64,000 nt of DNA, from NCBI RefSeq assembly GCF_913062585.1, contig NZ_CAJXWX010000012.1:47130-111129 (forward strand). The letters are read 5' to 3'. Origin of the DNA: an uncultured Sphingomonas sp. (GTDB lineage: Bacteria > Pseudomonadota > Alphaproteobacteria > Sphingomonadales > Sphingomonadaceae). Below the pieces are notes generated by a model. That model did no database searches and had not been told where the DNA came from. It saw only the letters and a program-made list of their open reading frames with translations. Positions 53,559 through 63,819 of the stretch are shown in pieces. Position 1 is the first letter of the stretch. Each line of letters starts with the position of its first letter. The position numbers and the translations under genes were made by a program.

Positions 53559-53586
53559 TCCGCCGGGGTTCGATGGAAACAGGAAG

Positions 53587-53610
53587 GGGGTCGGAAACGG
53601 CCCCTTTTTT
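53587..53610 (+). terminator. Rho-independent terminator after sdhB
   Basis: GGGGTCG pairs with CGGCCCC (one G-T wobble) around a GAAA loop and runs into TTTTTT, 28 bases after the stop codon. Confidence 0.85.
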
Positions 53611-53612
53611 CA

Positions 53613-53803
53613 TTCCTCCCCAAGCACAGCTTGGGGAGGGGGTGTGCGGGCGAAATTGTGCCCCCGGCACAATCTTGGCTTGCCGGGGGCAAGCCAAAGC
53701 TCGCACACGCGTTAGCGATGGTGGAGGGGCAGTATCCTCAACGAAGCGGTGACACCCCTCCGTCAGCCCTGCGGGCTGCCACCTCCCCTTGCAGGGGAGG
53801 AAT
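53613..53803. repeat. Composite intergenic palindromic repeat, copy 6 with insert
   Basis: This copy starts CCTCCCCAAGCACAGCTTGG and ends CCTCCCCTTGCAGGGGAGG, with CACCCCTCCGTCAG and the hairpin CCCTGCGGG in the right half. The left half is expanded by about 60 bases, including another palindrome (GCCCCCGGCAC / GCCGGGGGCAAG). It separates sdhB from zapE. Confidence 0.8.
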
Positions 53804-53845
53804 GGGGTTGACGGAACCAGGCTCGGGGCAGACATCGCCCCCAAC

Positions 53846-54970
53846 ATGCCCGACATCCTCAACGCCTATCATCGCCTGGTCTCCGCCGAAGAGCTTCGCC
53901 CCGATCCCGAACAGGCCGCTGCCGCCGCCCGACTCGAGCAACTCGCGACCGAACTCGAAACCCCGCGCAAGACCGGCTTTCTCGCCCGCCTGACCGGCAA
54001 GGGCACGCCCGCGCCCAAGGGCGTCTATCTCTGGGGTGATGTCGGGCGCGGCAAGTCGATGCTGATGGACCTGTTCTTCGACCATGTCGCGGTCGAGGCC
54101 AAGCGCCGCGTCCATTTCGCCGAGTTCATGCTGGAGGTCCACGCCCGCATCGCCACCGAGCGCGCCAAGCAGGCGGGGGACCCGATCGCGCCCGTCGCCG
54201 CCGCGCTGGCCGAGGAAGTCCGGCTGCTGGCGTTCGACGAGATGATGGTGACGAACAGCCCCGATGCGATGATTCTGTCGCGGCTGTTCACCGCGTTGAT
54301 CGAGGCGGGGGTGACGATCGTCACCACCTCCAACCGGCCGCCCAGGGACCTCTACAAGAACGGGCTCAACCGCGAGCATTTCCTGCCGTTCATCGCGCTG
54401 ATCGAGGAGCGGCTGGACGTGCTGGCCCTGAACGGCCCGACCGATTACCGGCGCGACCGGCTGGGGCGGCTCGACACCTGGCTGGTGCCCAATGGGCCGA
54501 AGGCTACGATGACGCTGTCGGCGGCCTTCTTCCGCCTGACCGACTATCCGGTCGAGGATGCCGCGCATGTGCCCAGCGAGGACCTGAAGGTCGGCGGGCG
54601 CGTGCTGCATGTCCCCAAGGCGCTGAAGGGCGTCGCGGTCTTCTCCTTCAAGCGGCTGTGCGGCGAGGCGCGGGGGGCGGCGGATTATCTGGCGGTGGCA
54701 CGGCGTTTCCACACCGTCATCTTGGTCGGCATCCCCAAGCTGGGGCCGGAGAATCGCAACGAGGCGGCGCGCTTCGTCCAGTTGATCGACGCGCTCTACG
54801 AACACAAGGTCAAGCTGCTCGCCGCAGCGGACGCGCAGCCCGCCGAACTCTATGAAACCGGGGACGGTCGCTTCGAGTTCGAGCGCACGATCAGCCGGTT
54901 GGAAGAGATGCGCTCAGAGGAGTATCTGGCCCAGGGTCACGGCTCCGATGACGGGGTAATGACGCCTTAA
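53846..54970 (+). CDS. zapE: ZapE/AFG1 family ATPase
   Basis: A 374-residue AAA-like ATPase. Walker A is LWGDVGRGKSMLMDLFFD, preceded by KGVYLWG; RVHFAEFMLEVHARI and LLAFDEMMVTNSPDAMILSR carry the Walker B region. The C terminus FERTISRLEEMRSEEYL is family-typical. In E. coli, ZapE acts at the FtsZ ring; eukaryotic AFG1 serves mitochondrial proteostasis, which fits its place beside TCA-cycle genes. The start MPDILNAYHRLV avoids the intergenic repeat. Confidence 0.92.
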   Translation: MPDILNAYHRLVSAEELRPDPEQAAAAARLEQLATELETPRKTGFLARLTGKGTPAPKGVYLWGDVGRGKSMLMDLFFDHVAVEAKRRVHFAEFMLEVHARIATERAKQAGDPIAPVAAALAEEVRLLAFDEMMVTNSPDAMILSRLFTALIEAGVTIVTTSNRPPRDLYKNGLNREHFLPFIALIEERLDVLALNGPTDYRRDRLGRLDTWLVPNGPKATMTLSAAFFRLTDYPVEDAAHVPSEDLKVGGRVLHVPKALKGVAVFSFKRLCGEARGAADYLAVARRFHTVILVGIPKLGPENRNEAARFVQLIDALYEHKVKLLAAADAQPAELYETGDGRFEFERTISRLEEMRSEEYLAQGHGSDDGVMTP

Positions 54971-55004
54971 TGCAGTTGCGAACCATTATCTTTTAAAATC
55001 TTAA

Positions 55005-56054
<1,050 letters not shown>

Positions 56055-56062
56055 TCCATTCC

Positions 56063-56446
56063 CTTGTGCCCCGGCGAAGGCCGGGGCCCAGTTGGGAAGG
56101 CGTTTGAGATGGAGCGACCGGGCTATGTCTATATCATGGCCAGCGATCGCAACGGGACGCTCTATCTCGGTGTGACCAGCAACCTTGCCCGGCGCGTGCT
56201 TCAGCATCGCGACGGGGTGGTTGCCGGGTTCACGCGAAAACATCGCTGTCATCGCCTCGTCTGGTTCGAGGCGCATGAGAGCATCGAATCAGCACGGCAG
56301 CGCGAGCTGCGGATGAAAGAATGGAAGCGGGCCTGGAAGCTGCGGGAAATCGAAGGGCTCAATCCCGACTGGGATGATCTTTACGACCGGATCGCACTGC
56401 CATGATCGTTTCCCCAACTGGGCCCCGGCCTTCGCCGGGGAACAAG
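56063..56446. mobile_element. GIY-YIG gene bounded by inverted repeats, possible mobile unit
   Basis: A 28-bp sequence, CCCCGGCGAAGGCCGGGG followed by CCCAGTTGGG (56069-56096), is repeated exactly inverted at 56413-56440. A few further bases match outside (CTTGT / ACAAG). Each arm contains its own hairpin. The only gene inside encodes a GIY-YIG nuclease. The unit separates mdh from sucD. Confidence 0.6.
56109..56405 (+). CDS. GIY-YIG nuclease superfamily protein
   Basis: A 98-residue single-domain nuclease of the UPF0213 kind. GYVYIMASDRNGTLYLGVTS carries the two signature strands (VYI and YLG), then NLARRVLQHRDG (catalytic Arg), KHRCHRLVWFEAHESIESAR and a KEWKRAWK segment. Homologues are small stand-alone nucleases of unknown role. 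The start gives MERPGYVYIM. It is bounded by perfect inverted repeats, which together with its position inside a metabolic operon suggests insertion. Confidence 0.85.
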   Translation: MERPGYVYIMASDRNGTLYLGVTSNLARRVLQHRDGVVAGFTRKHRCHRLVWFEAHESIESARQRELRMKEWKRAWKLREIEGLNPDWDDLYDRIALP

Positions 56447-56461
56447 AGGAAGAGAAGTTAG

Positions 56462-57346
56462 ATGAGCATCCTCGTCAACAAGAACACCAAGGTCATCACC
56501 CAGGGCATGACGGGTGAAACCGGCACGTTCCACACCCAGCAGGCGCTGGCGTATGGCACGCAGATGGTCGGCGGCGTGACGCCGGGCAAGGGCGGCACCG
56601 AGCATATCGGCCTGCCGGTCTTCAACACCGTCGCCGAAGCCAAGTCGAAGACGGGCGCCGATGCGTCGGTCATCTATGTGCCGCCGCCCTTCGCGGCCGA
56701 CTCGATCCTGGAAGCGATCGACGCGGAGATTCCGCTGATCGTCGCGATCACCGAGGGCATTCCGGTCCTCGACATGGTCAAGGTGAAGCGTGCCCTGTCG
56801 GGTTCGAAGTCGCGCCTGATCGGTCCGAACTGCCCGGGCGTGCTGACGCCGGGCGAGTGCAAGATCGGCATCATGCCGGGTTCGATCTTCAAGAAGGGCT
56901 CGGTCGGCGTCGTGTCGCGTTCGGGAACCCTGACCTATGAGGCGGTGTTCCAGACCTCGAACGCAGGGCTCGGTCAGACGACCGCGGTCGGCATCGGCGG
57001 CGATCCCGTCAACGGCACCAACTTCATCGACGTGCTCGAGTTGTTCCTGGCCGATGACGAGACCCAGTCGATCATCATGATCGGCGAGATCGGCGGCTCG
57101 GCGGAAGAGGAAGCCGCGCAGTTCCTGCGTGACGAAGCCAAGCGCGGCCGTTCGAAGCCGATGGCCGGCTTCATCGCGGGCCGCACCGCGCCTCCGGGCC
57201 GTCGCATGGGCCATGCCGGTGCGATCGTGTCGGGCGGCCAGGGCGGCGCCGAGGACAAGATCGCGGCGATGGAAGCGGCCGGGATCAAGGTCGCGGCCAG
57301 CCCGTCGGAACTCGGCTCGACCCTGCTGTCGGTGCTGAACAAGTAA
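56462..57346 (+). CDS. sucD: Succinyl-CoA synthetase alpha subunit
   Basis: A 294-residue subunit. The CoA-binding part begins [20 protein letters not shown] and the phosphohistidine region is [40 protein letters not shown] is the strongly conserved core. It forms succinate and ATP or GTP with the beta subunit SucC. sucC, which normally lies directly upstream, is missing here; the space holds the GIY-YIG unit. Confidence 0.95.
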   Translation: MSILVNKNTKVITQGMTGETGTFHTQQALAYGTQMVGGVTPGKGGTEHIGLPVFNTVAEAKSKTGADASVIYVPPPFAADSILEAIDAEIPLIVAITEGIPVLDMVKVKRALSGSKSRLIGPNCPGVLTPGECKIGIMPGSIFKKGSVGVVSRSGTLTYEAVFQTSNAGLGQTTAVGIGGDPVNGTNFIDVLELFLADDETQSIIMIGEIGGSAEEEAAQFLRDEAKRGRSKPMAGFIAGRTAPPGRRMGHAGAIVSGGQGGAEDKIAAMEAAGIKVAASPSELGSTLLSVLNK

Positions 57347-57358
57347 GGCGTATCGCGT

Positions 57359-57438
57359 CACCCCGGCACACCCGCCGGGGTCCGTGGCGGCAGGCGGGCC
57401 GCTCGCGGCTGCGGACCCCAGGCGGATGTGCCGGGGTG
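57359..57438. repeat. Long imperfect inverted repeat between sucD and sucA
   Basis: CACCCCGGCACACCCGCC then GGGGTCCG (57359-57384) pairs with CGGACCCCAGGCGGATG then TGCCGGGGTG (57412-57438), with a 27-base loop. It follows sucD by 12 bases and precedes sucA by 38, so it may act as an mRNA processing or partial termination point inside the operon. Confidence 0.8.
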
Positions 57439-57476
57439 GCGATCATGAAGAAGTCGAGCGGTCGAGGAAGCGTCTC

Positions 57477-60458
57477 ATGGGCTACGAAGGCCAGGATTTC
57501 AGCGATATCGCGGCGGGCGTCAGCCCCGCCTTCATCGAAGCGCTCTATGCCAAATATCAGGCCGACTCCGCGTCGGTCGATGCGGGCTGGCGGACCTTCT
57601 TCGACGGTCTGGAGCAGGGCGTCGGCGCCCCCAGCTGGCAGAACAAGCGCTGGCCGCTGACCTCGACCGACGATCTGACGGCGGGCCTCGACCCGACGCA
57701 GATGGAACCCGCGCCCAAGCCCGCCAAGGGTGGCAAGCCCGCCCCGGCGGCAGCGGCCGCCGCAGCGCCCTCGACCGCCGACATCGTCAAGGCGGCGGGC
57801 GACGCGATTCGCGCGCAGATGCTGATCCGCACCTACCGGGTGCGCGGTCACCTGGCGGCGAACCTCGACCCGCTGGGCCTGTCGGGCCTGCGTGAGTTGC
57901 CCGAGGACTTGAAGACCGAATATCACGGCTTCACCGACGCCGATCTCGACCGCAAGGTCTATCTGGGCGGCACGATGGGCTTCGAATGGGCGACCGTTCG
58001 CGAGCTGGTCGACACGCTGCGCAAGAATTATTGCGGCAATATCGGCCTGGAATATATGCACATCGCGGACGTGGAGGAGCGTCGCTTCCTCCAGGACCGG
58101 ATGGAGGGCCAGAACAAGGCGATCGACTTCACCGTCGATGGCAAGAAGGCGATCCTGAACAAGGTCATCGAGGCTGAGCAGTGGGAAAAGTTCCTCGGCA
58201 AGAAGTACGTCGGCACCAAGCGCTTCGGCCTGGACGGCGGCGAATCGATGATCCCCGCGCTGGAATCGGTCATCAAGTACGGTGGCCAGATGGGCGTGCG
58301 CGAGATCGTGTTCGGCATGGCGCATCGCGGCCGTCTGAACGTGCTGGCCAATGTGATGGCCAAGCCGTTGCGCGTGATCTTCCACGAATTCGCCGGTGGC
58401 TCGGCCAACCCTGATGACATCGGCGGTTCGGGCGACGTGAAGTACCACCTCGGCACCTCGACCGACCGTGAGTTCGACGGCCACAAGGTCCATATGTCGC
58501 TGGTCGCCAACCCCTCGCACCTCGAGGCGGTGAACCCGGTCGTGCTGGGCAAGACCCGCGCGATCCAGACGATCGCGGGCGACCTGACCGATCACGCCGC
58601 CTCGGTGCCGGTGCTGATCCATGGCGACGCGGCGTTCGCTGGCCAGGGCATCGTGTGGGAGTGCCTCGGCTTCTCCGGCATCCGTGGCTATAACACCGGC
58701 GGCTGCGTCCACTTCATCATCAACAACCAGGTGGGCTTCACCACCTCGCCGCAGTTCGCGCGCTCCTCGCCCTATCCGTCGGACGTGGCCAAGGGCGTCC
58801 AGGCGCCGGTCTTCCACGTCAATGGCGACGATCCCGAGGCGGTGACCTTCGCCACCAAGATGGCGATCGAGTTCCGCCAGAAGTTTCACCGCGACATCGT
58901 GATCGACATGTGGTGCTATCGCCGCTTCGGTCATAACGAAGGCGACGAGCCGGGCTTCACCCAGCCGCTGATGTATAACAAGATCCGCTCGCACCCCGGT
59001 GTCAGCGAGATCTACTCGAAGCGCCTCGTGTCCGAGGGCGTGGTCGACCAGGCCTGGGTCGACGAGAACATCAAGCAGTACACCACGCGCTGTGAAGGCG
59101 AGTTCGAGGCGGGCCAGAGCTATAAGCCCAACAAGGCCGACTGGTTCGCCGGTCGCTGGTCGGGCCTGTCGGCGCCGAAGGAGACCGATCAAGGCCGCCG
59201 CAACGTGGAGACCGGCCTCGACAAGAAGCTGTTCGACGCGATCGGCCGCACGCTGACCACGATCCCAGAAGGGTTGCAGGTCCACAAGACGCTCAACCGC
59301 GTGCTCGATGCCAAGCGCCAGATGTTCACGACCGGCGAGAATTTCGACTGGGCGACCGGCGAGGCGCTGGCCTTCGGTTCGCTGCTGTCGGAAGGTTACG
59401 GAGTCCGCCTGTCGGGTCAGGATTCGGGTCGCGGCACCTTCTCGCAGCGTCACGCGGTCTGGGTCGACCAGACCGACGAGCATAAATATGTGCCGCTCAA
59501 GACCGTCGAGCATGGCAGCTTCGAGGTGCTGGACAGCCCGCTGTCCGAGTATGGCGTACTCGGCTTCGAATATGGCTATGCGCTGGCCGATCCGAAGACT
59601 TTGGTGCTGTGGGAGGCGCAGTTCGGCGACTTCGTCAACGGCGCACAGATCATGATCGACCAGTTCATCACGAGCGGAGAGTCCAAGTGGCTGCGCGCCA
59701 ACGGCCTCGTGATGCTGCTGCCGCATGGCTATGAAGGGCAGGGGCCGGAGCACTCCTCCGCGCGTCCCGAGCGCTTCCTCCAGTCCTGCGCGGGCGACAA
59801 TATCCAGGTTGCGAACTGCACCACCCCGGCCAACTATTTCCACCTGTTGCGCCGCCAGATGCACCGCAATTTCCGCAAGCCCCTCATCATCTTCACGCCC
59901 AAGTCGCTGCTGCGTCACAAGCTGGCGGTGTCGAAGGCCGAGGATTTCCAGGGCGAGAGCCACTTCCGCCGCCTGCTGTCGGACACCAACGGTGCCGCCG
60001 ACGAGGCGACGACGCGGCTGGTCCTGTGCACCGGCAAGGTCGCCTATGACCTGATCGAGGCACGCGATGCGGCGGGCGATACCACGACCCAGATCGTGCG
60101 TGTCGAGCAGCTCTATCCGTTCCCGAGCGATGCGCTCGCCAAGCGGATCGCTCGGATGCCGAACCTGCAGGACGTGGTCTGGGCGCAGGAAGAGCCGAAG
60201 AACAATGGTTACTGGTTCTTCGTCGAGCCGCTGATCGAGGAAGCGCTGGCCGAGGCCGGGGCGTCGGTGAAGCGGGCGCGCTATGCGGGTCGTGCGGCGG
60301 CGGCATCGCCCGCCACCGGCCTGATGAAGCGCCACACCGCCGAGCAGGGCGCGCTGGTCGCCGATGCGCTGGGCCACAATGTCCGCGAGGAAATCCGCCG
60401 GACGCGCGCCGAGGGCAGCAACACCACCGCCAAGCCGACCACGGCGGCAGCGGACTGA
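57477..60458 (+). CDS. sucA: 2-oxoglutarate dehydrogenase E1 component
   Basis: A 993-residue thiamine diphosphate enzyme. The N-terminal FIEALYAKYQADSASVDAGW segment recalls the E2-contact region. The TPP motif is in HGDAAFAGQGIVWECLGFSG, then IINNQVGFTTSPQFARSSPY and YRRFGHNEGDEPGFTQPLMY. The C-terminal VWAQEEPKNNGYWFFVEPLI is typical. It decarboxylates 2-oxoglutarate and hands the succinyl group to E2. The start was chosen at the ATG behind GAGGAAG; the longer frame runs into the hairpin. Confidence 0.95.
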   Translation: MGYEGQDFSDIAAGVSPAFIEALYAKYQADSASVDAGWRTFFDGLEQGVGAPSWQNKRWPLTSTDDLTAGLDPTQMEPAPKPAKGGKPAPAAAAAAAPSTADIVKAAGDAIRAQMLIRTYRVRGHLAANLDPLGLSGLRELPEDLKTEYHGFTDADLDRKVYLGGTMGFEWATVRELVDTLRKNYCGNIGLEYMHIADVEERRFLQDRMEGQNKAIDFTVDGKKAILNKVIEAEQWEKFLGKKYVGTKRFGLDGGESMIPALESVIKYGGQMGVREIVFGMAHRGRLNVLANVMAKPLRVIFHEFAGGSANPDDIGGSGDVKYHLGTSTDREFDGHKVHMSLVANPSHLEAVNPVVLGKTRAIQTIAGDLTDHAASVPVLIHGDAAFAGQGIVWECLGFSGIRGYNTGGCVHFIINNQVGFTTSPQFARSSPYPSDVAKGVQAPVFHVNGDDPEAVTFATKMAIEFRQKFHRDIVIDMWCYRRFGHNEGDEPGFTQPLMYNKIRSHPGVSEIYSKRLVSEGVVDQAWVDENIKQYTTRCEGEFEAGQSYKPNKADWFAGRWSGLSAPKETDQGRRNVETGLDKKLFDAIGRTLTTIPEGLQVHKTLNRVLDAKRQMFTTGENFDWATGEALAFGSLLSEGYGVRLSGQDSGRGTFSQRHAVWVDQTDEHKYVPLKTVEHGSFEVLDSPLSEYGVLGFEYGYALADPKTLVLWEAQFGDFVNGAQIMIDQFITSGESKWLRANGLVMLLPHGYEGQGPEHSSARPERFLQSCAGDNIQVANCTTPANYFHLLRRQMHRNFRKPLIIFTPKSLLRHKLAVSKAEDFQGESHFRRLLSDTNGAADEATTRLVLCTGKVAYDLIEARDAAGDTTTQIVRVEQLYPFPSDALAKRIARMPNLQDVVWAQEEPKNNGYWFFVEPLIEEALAEAGASVKRARYAGRAAAASPATGLMKRHTAEQGALVADALGHNVREEIRRTRAEGSNTTAKPTTAAAD

Positions 60459-60572
60459 TCTTAACCGAGTTCCCCGGCTCTTGGATGGGCCGGGGAGGGA
60501 TGAAATCTGGCGCGGGCGCTTTGCCCGCCCGCGTAAGAGCCCCGGTCGGTGGACCGGGCGGAGGAAATGGAA

Positions 60573-61802
<1,230 letters not shown>

Positions 61803-61911
61803 TCGTTTCGTGATCTATACGGACCCTTGCACCGGCGAGGGTCCGTTATTGCTGTGATAGGCGGGTGCGCCCGCAGGCTGGACCCCGAACGCCGGGGAAC
61901 GGGAGAGACAA

Positions 61912-63306
61912 ATGGCTGAGTATGACTATGACGTCCTGGTGATCGGCGCTGGCCCCGGCGGCTATGTCGCGGCGATCCGCGCGGCGCAGCTGGGCCTGAA
62001 GACCGCGTGCGCCGAGGCGCGCGAGACGCTGGGCGGCACCTGCCTCAATGTCGGCTGCATCCCGTCCAAGGCGCTGCTGCACGCCTCCGAACTGTTCGAG
62101 GAAGCGAGCCACGGCACCTTCGCCAAGTTCGGCGTCGAGATCGCGGGCGCGAAGCTCAACCTCGACCAGATGCACGCCGAAAAGGCCAAGGCGGTCGGCG
62201 AGCTGACCGGCGGCATCGAATATCTGTTCAAGAAGAACAAGGTCACCTGGCTGAAGGGCAAGGCCGCGTTCCAGGATTCGAGCACGGTCACGGTCGGCGA
62301 CCAGACCGTCACCGCGCGCGACATCGTGATCGCGACCGGCTCGGTCGTGACCCCGCTGCCGGGCGTCACTATCGACCAGAAGGTCGTGGTCGACTCGACC
62401 GGCGCGCTGGCACTGCCCAAGGTGCCGGAGCATCTGGTCGTCATCGGCGGCGGCGTGATCGGGCTGGAGCTGGGCTCGGTCTGGCGTCGTCTGGGGGCCA
62501 AGGTCACGGTCGTCGAATATCTCGATCAGATTCTCCCCGGCTTCGACGGCGAGGTCCGCAAGGAATCGGCCAAGCTGTTCAAGAAGCAGGGCATGGAGCT
62601 GAAGACCTCGACCAAGGTGACCGGCGTCACCGTCGAGGGCGACCGCGCGACCGTGTCGGTCGAACCGGCGGCTGGCGGCGCGGCGGAAACGCTGTCGGCC
62701 GACGCCGTACTGGTCGCGATCGGCCGCAAGCCGAACACTGACGGGCTGAACCTCGAAGCGGCGGGCGTGAAGCTCAATGGGCGTGGCCAGGTCGAGATCG
62801 ATCATGACTTCGCGACCAATGTCGACGGCGTCTGGGCGATCGGCGACGTGGCGCCGGGCCTGATGCTCGCGCACAAGGCCGAGGACGAAGGCGTTGCGGT
62901 GGCCGAGAACATCGCGGGCCAGACCGGCATCGTGAACCACGACGTCATCCCCAGCGTCGTCTACACCATGCCCGAAATCGCCGGTGTCGGCCTGTCGGAA
63001 GAAGCCGCCAAGGCGCGCGGCGAGGTCAAGGTCGGCAAGTTCCCCTTCATGGCGAACAGCCGTGCCAAGACCAACCGCGACACCGACGGCTTCGTGAAGG
63101 TCATCGCCGACGCCAAGACCGACCGCGTGCTGGGTGTGTGGATCATCTCGTCGCTCGCCGGCACGATGATCGCCCAGGCCGCCCAGGCGATGGAATTCGG
63201 CGCGACGTCCGAGGACATCGCGTACACCTGCCACGCACACCCGACCCATGCCGAGGCGCTCAAGGAAGCCGCCATGGCGGTGCAGGGCAAGCCGATCCAT
63301 ATCTGA
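61912..63306 (+). CDS. lpdA: Dihydrolipoyl dehydrogenase
   Basis: A 464-residue flavoprotein, the E3 component of the 2-oxoglutarate (and possibly other) dehydrogenase complexes. Seen are the FAD motif VLVIGAGPGGYVAAIRAAQL, the redox disulfide GGTCLNVGCIPSKALL, the NAD motif VVIGGGVIGLELGSVWRRLG and the active His/Glu near CHAHPTHAEALKEAA. It reoxidises lipoamide. It is the last gene of the TCA cluster and ends at a strong terminator. Confidence 0.95.
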   Translation: MAEYDYDVLVIGAGPGGYVAAIRAAQLGLKTACAEARETLGGTCLNVGCIPSKALLHASELFEEASHGTFAKFGVEIAGAKLNLDQMHAEKAKAVGELTGGIEYLFKKNKVTWLKGKAAFQDSSTVTVGDQTVTARDIVIATGSVVTPLPGVTIDQKVVVDSTGALALPKVPEHLVVIGGGVIGLELGSVWRRLGAKVTVVEYLDQILPGFDGEVRKESAKLFKKQGMELKTSTKVTGVTVEGDRATVSVEPAAGGAAETLSADAVLVAIGRKPNTDGLNLEAAGVKLNGRGQVEIDHDFATNVDGVWAIGDVAPGLMLAHKAEDEGVAVAENIAGQTGIVNHDVIPSVVYTMPEIAGVGLSEEAAKARGEVKVGKFPFMANSRAKTNRDTDGFVKVIADAKTDRVLGVWIISSLAGTMIAQAAQAMEFGATSEDIAYTCHAHPTHAEALKEAAMAVQGKPIHI

Positions 63307-63330
63307 TCGGCTTTCGAGCGGATAATGTAG

Positions 63331-63364
63331 GGGGCGGACACCGGGGGTGTCTGCCCCTTTTTTT
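63331..63364 (+). terminator. Rho-independent terminator after lpdA
   Basis: GGGGCGGACACC (63331-63342) pairs with GGTGTCTGCCCC (63346-63357) with one mismatch and is followed by seven T. It ends the sucABlpdA transcript before the CRISPR array. Confidence 0.9.
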
Positions 63365-63477
63365 GTCACGTTTCGATGAATGCGATGGTCCTGATCGTTC
63401 TTCTGCGGGAGGGGCGCGCTGTGGGGCGGCAGTTGTATTCTGCAAATTATTGCGTTTACTGTGTCCGGAGAAGGCAG

Positions 63478-63819
63478 TCTGCAGTTGGACCGCAATCTCT
63501 GAGCGGCTATACTATGCCTCCCATGCGCTGGTCGTCATTTTCTGCTGCCGCTAGACCGCAATCTCTGAGCGGCTATACTCACGCGCCACGTCGGCTCACG
63601 CTTCAGAGGGCTGCCGCTAGACCGCAATCTCTGAGCGGCTATACTCCGCCTGCGCGATGAAGCGTGCCTTGGCATGCTGCCGCTAGACCGCAATCTCTGA
63701 GCGGCTATACTTCCGAGCGCATTTGGTCCAGGCGCCATTGAGCTGCCGCTAGACCGCAATCTCTGAGCGGCTATACTCGCCCGCCGCCGGTTGCGGATCC
63801 ATAGCGCGCTGCCGCTAGA
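63478..63819 (+). CRISPR. CRISPR array, 36-bp repeats and 30-bp spacers, type II-C-like
   Basis: Four identical 36-bp repeats start at 63544, 63610, 63676 and 63742. Each begins GCTGCCGCTAGACCGCAATC and ends TCTGAGCGGCTATACT. The first copy (63478-63513) has four changes in its first ten bases. A sixth copy is cut after GCTGCCGCTAG (63808). All five spacers are exactly 30 bp and unrelated to one another. Size and repeat ends fit type II, most likely II-C; the + orientation is suggested by the TATACT end. The degenerate copy beside lpdA marks the probable old end. No cas gene or anti-repeat is visible in the window. Confidence 0.93.

Noticed and set aside
63365..63477. Possible tracrRNA between the lpdA terminator and the CRISPR array
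   Set aside because: I looked for a stretch complementary to the repeat (AGTATAGCCGCTCAGAG or similar) and saw none here, nor did I notice one elsewhere in the window.
63376..63660. A 94-codon frame with a repeated SLSGYT peptide, and a minus-strand frame at 63535-63759 with a repeated peptide
   Set aside because: Both are created by reading through the CRISPR repeats (66-bp period is a multiple of three). They are not genes.
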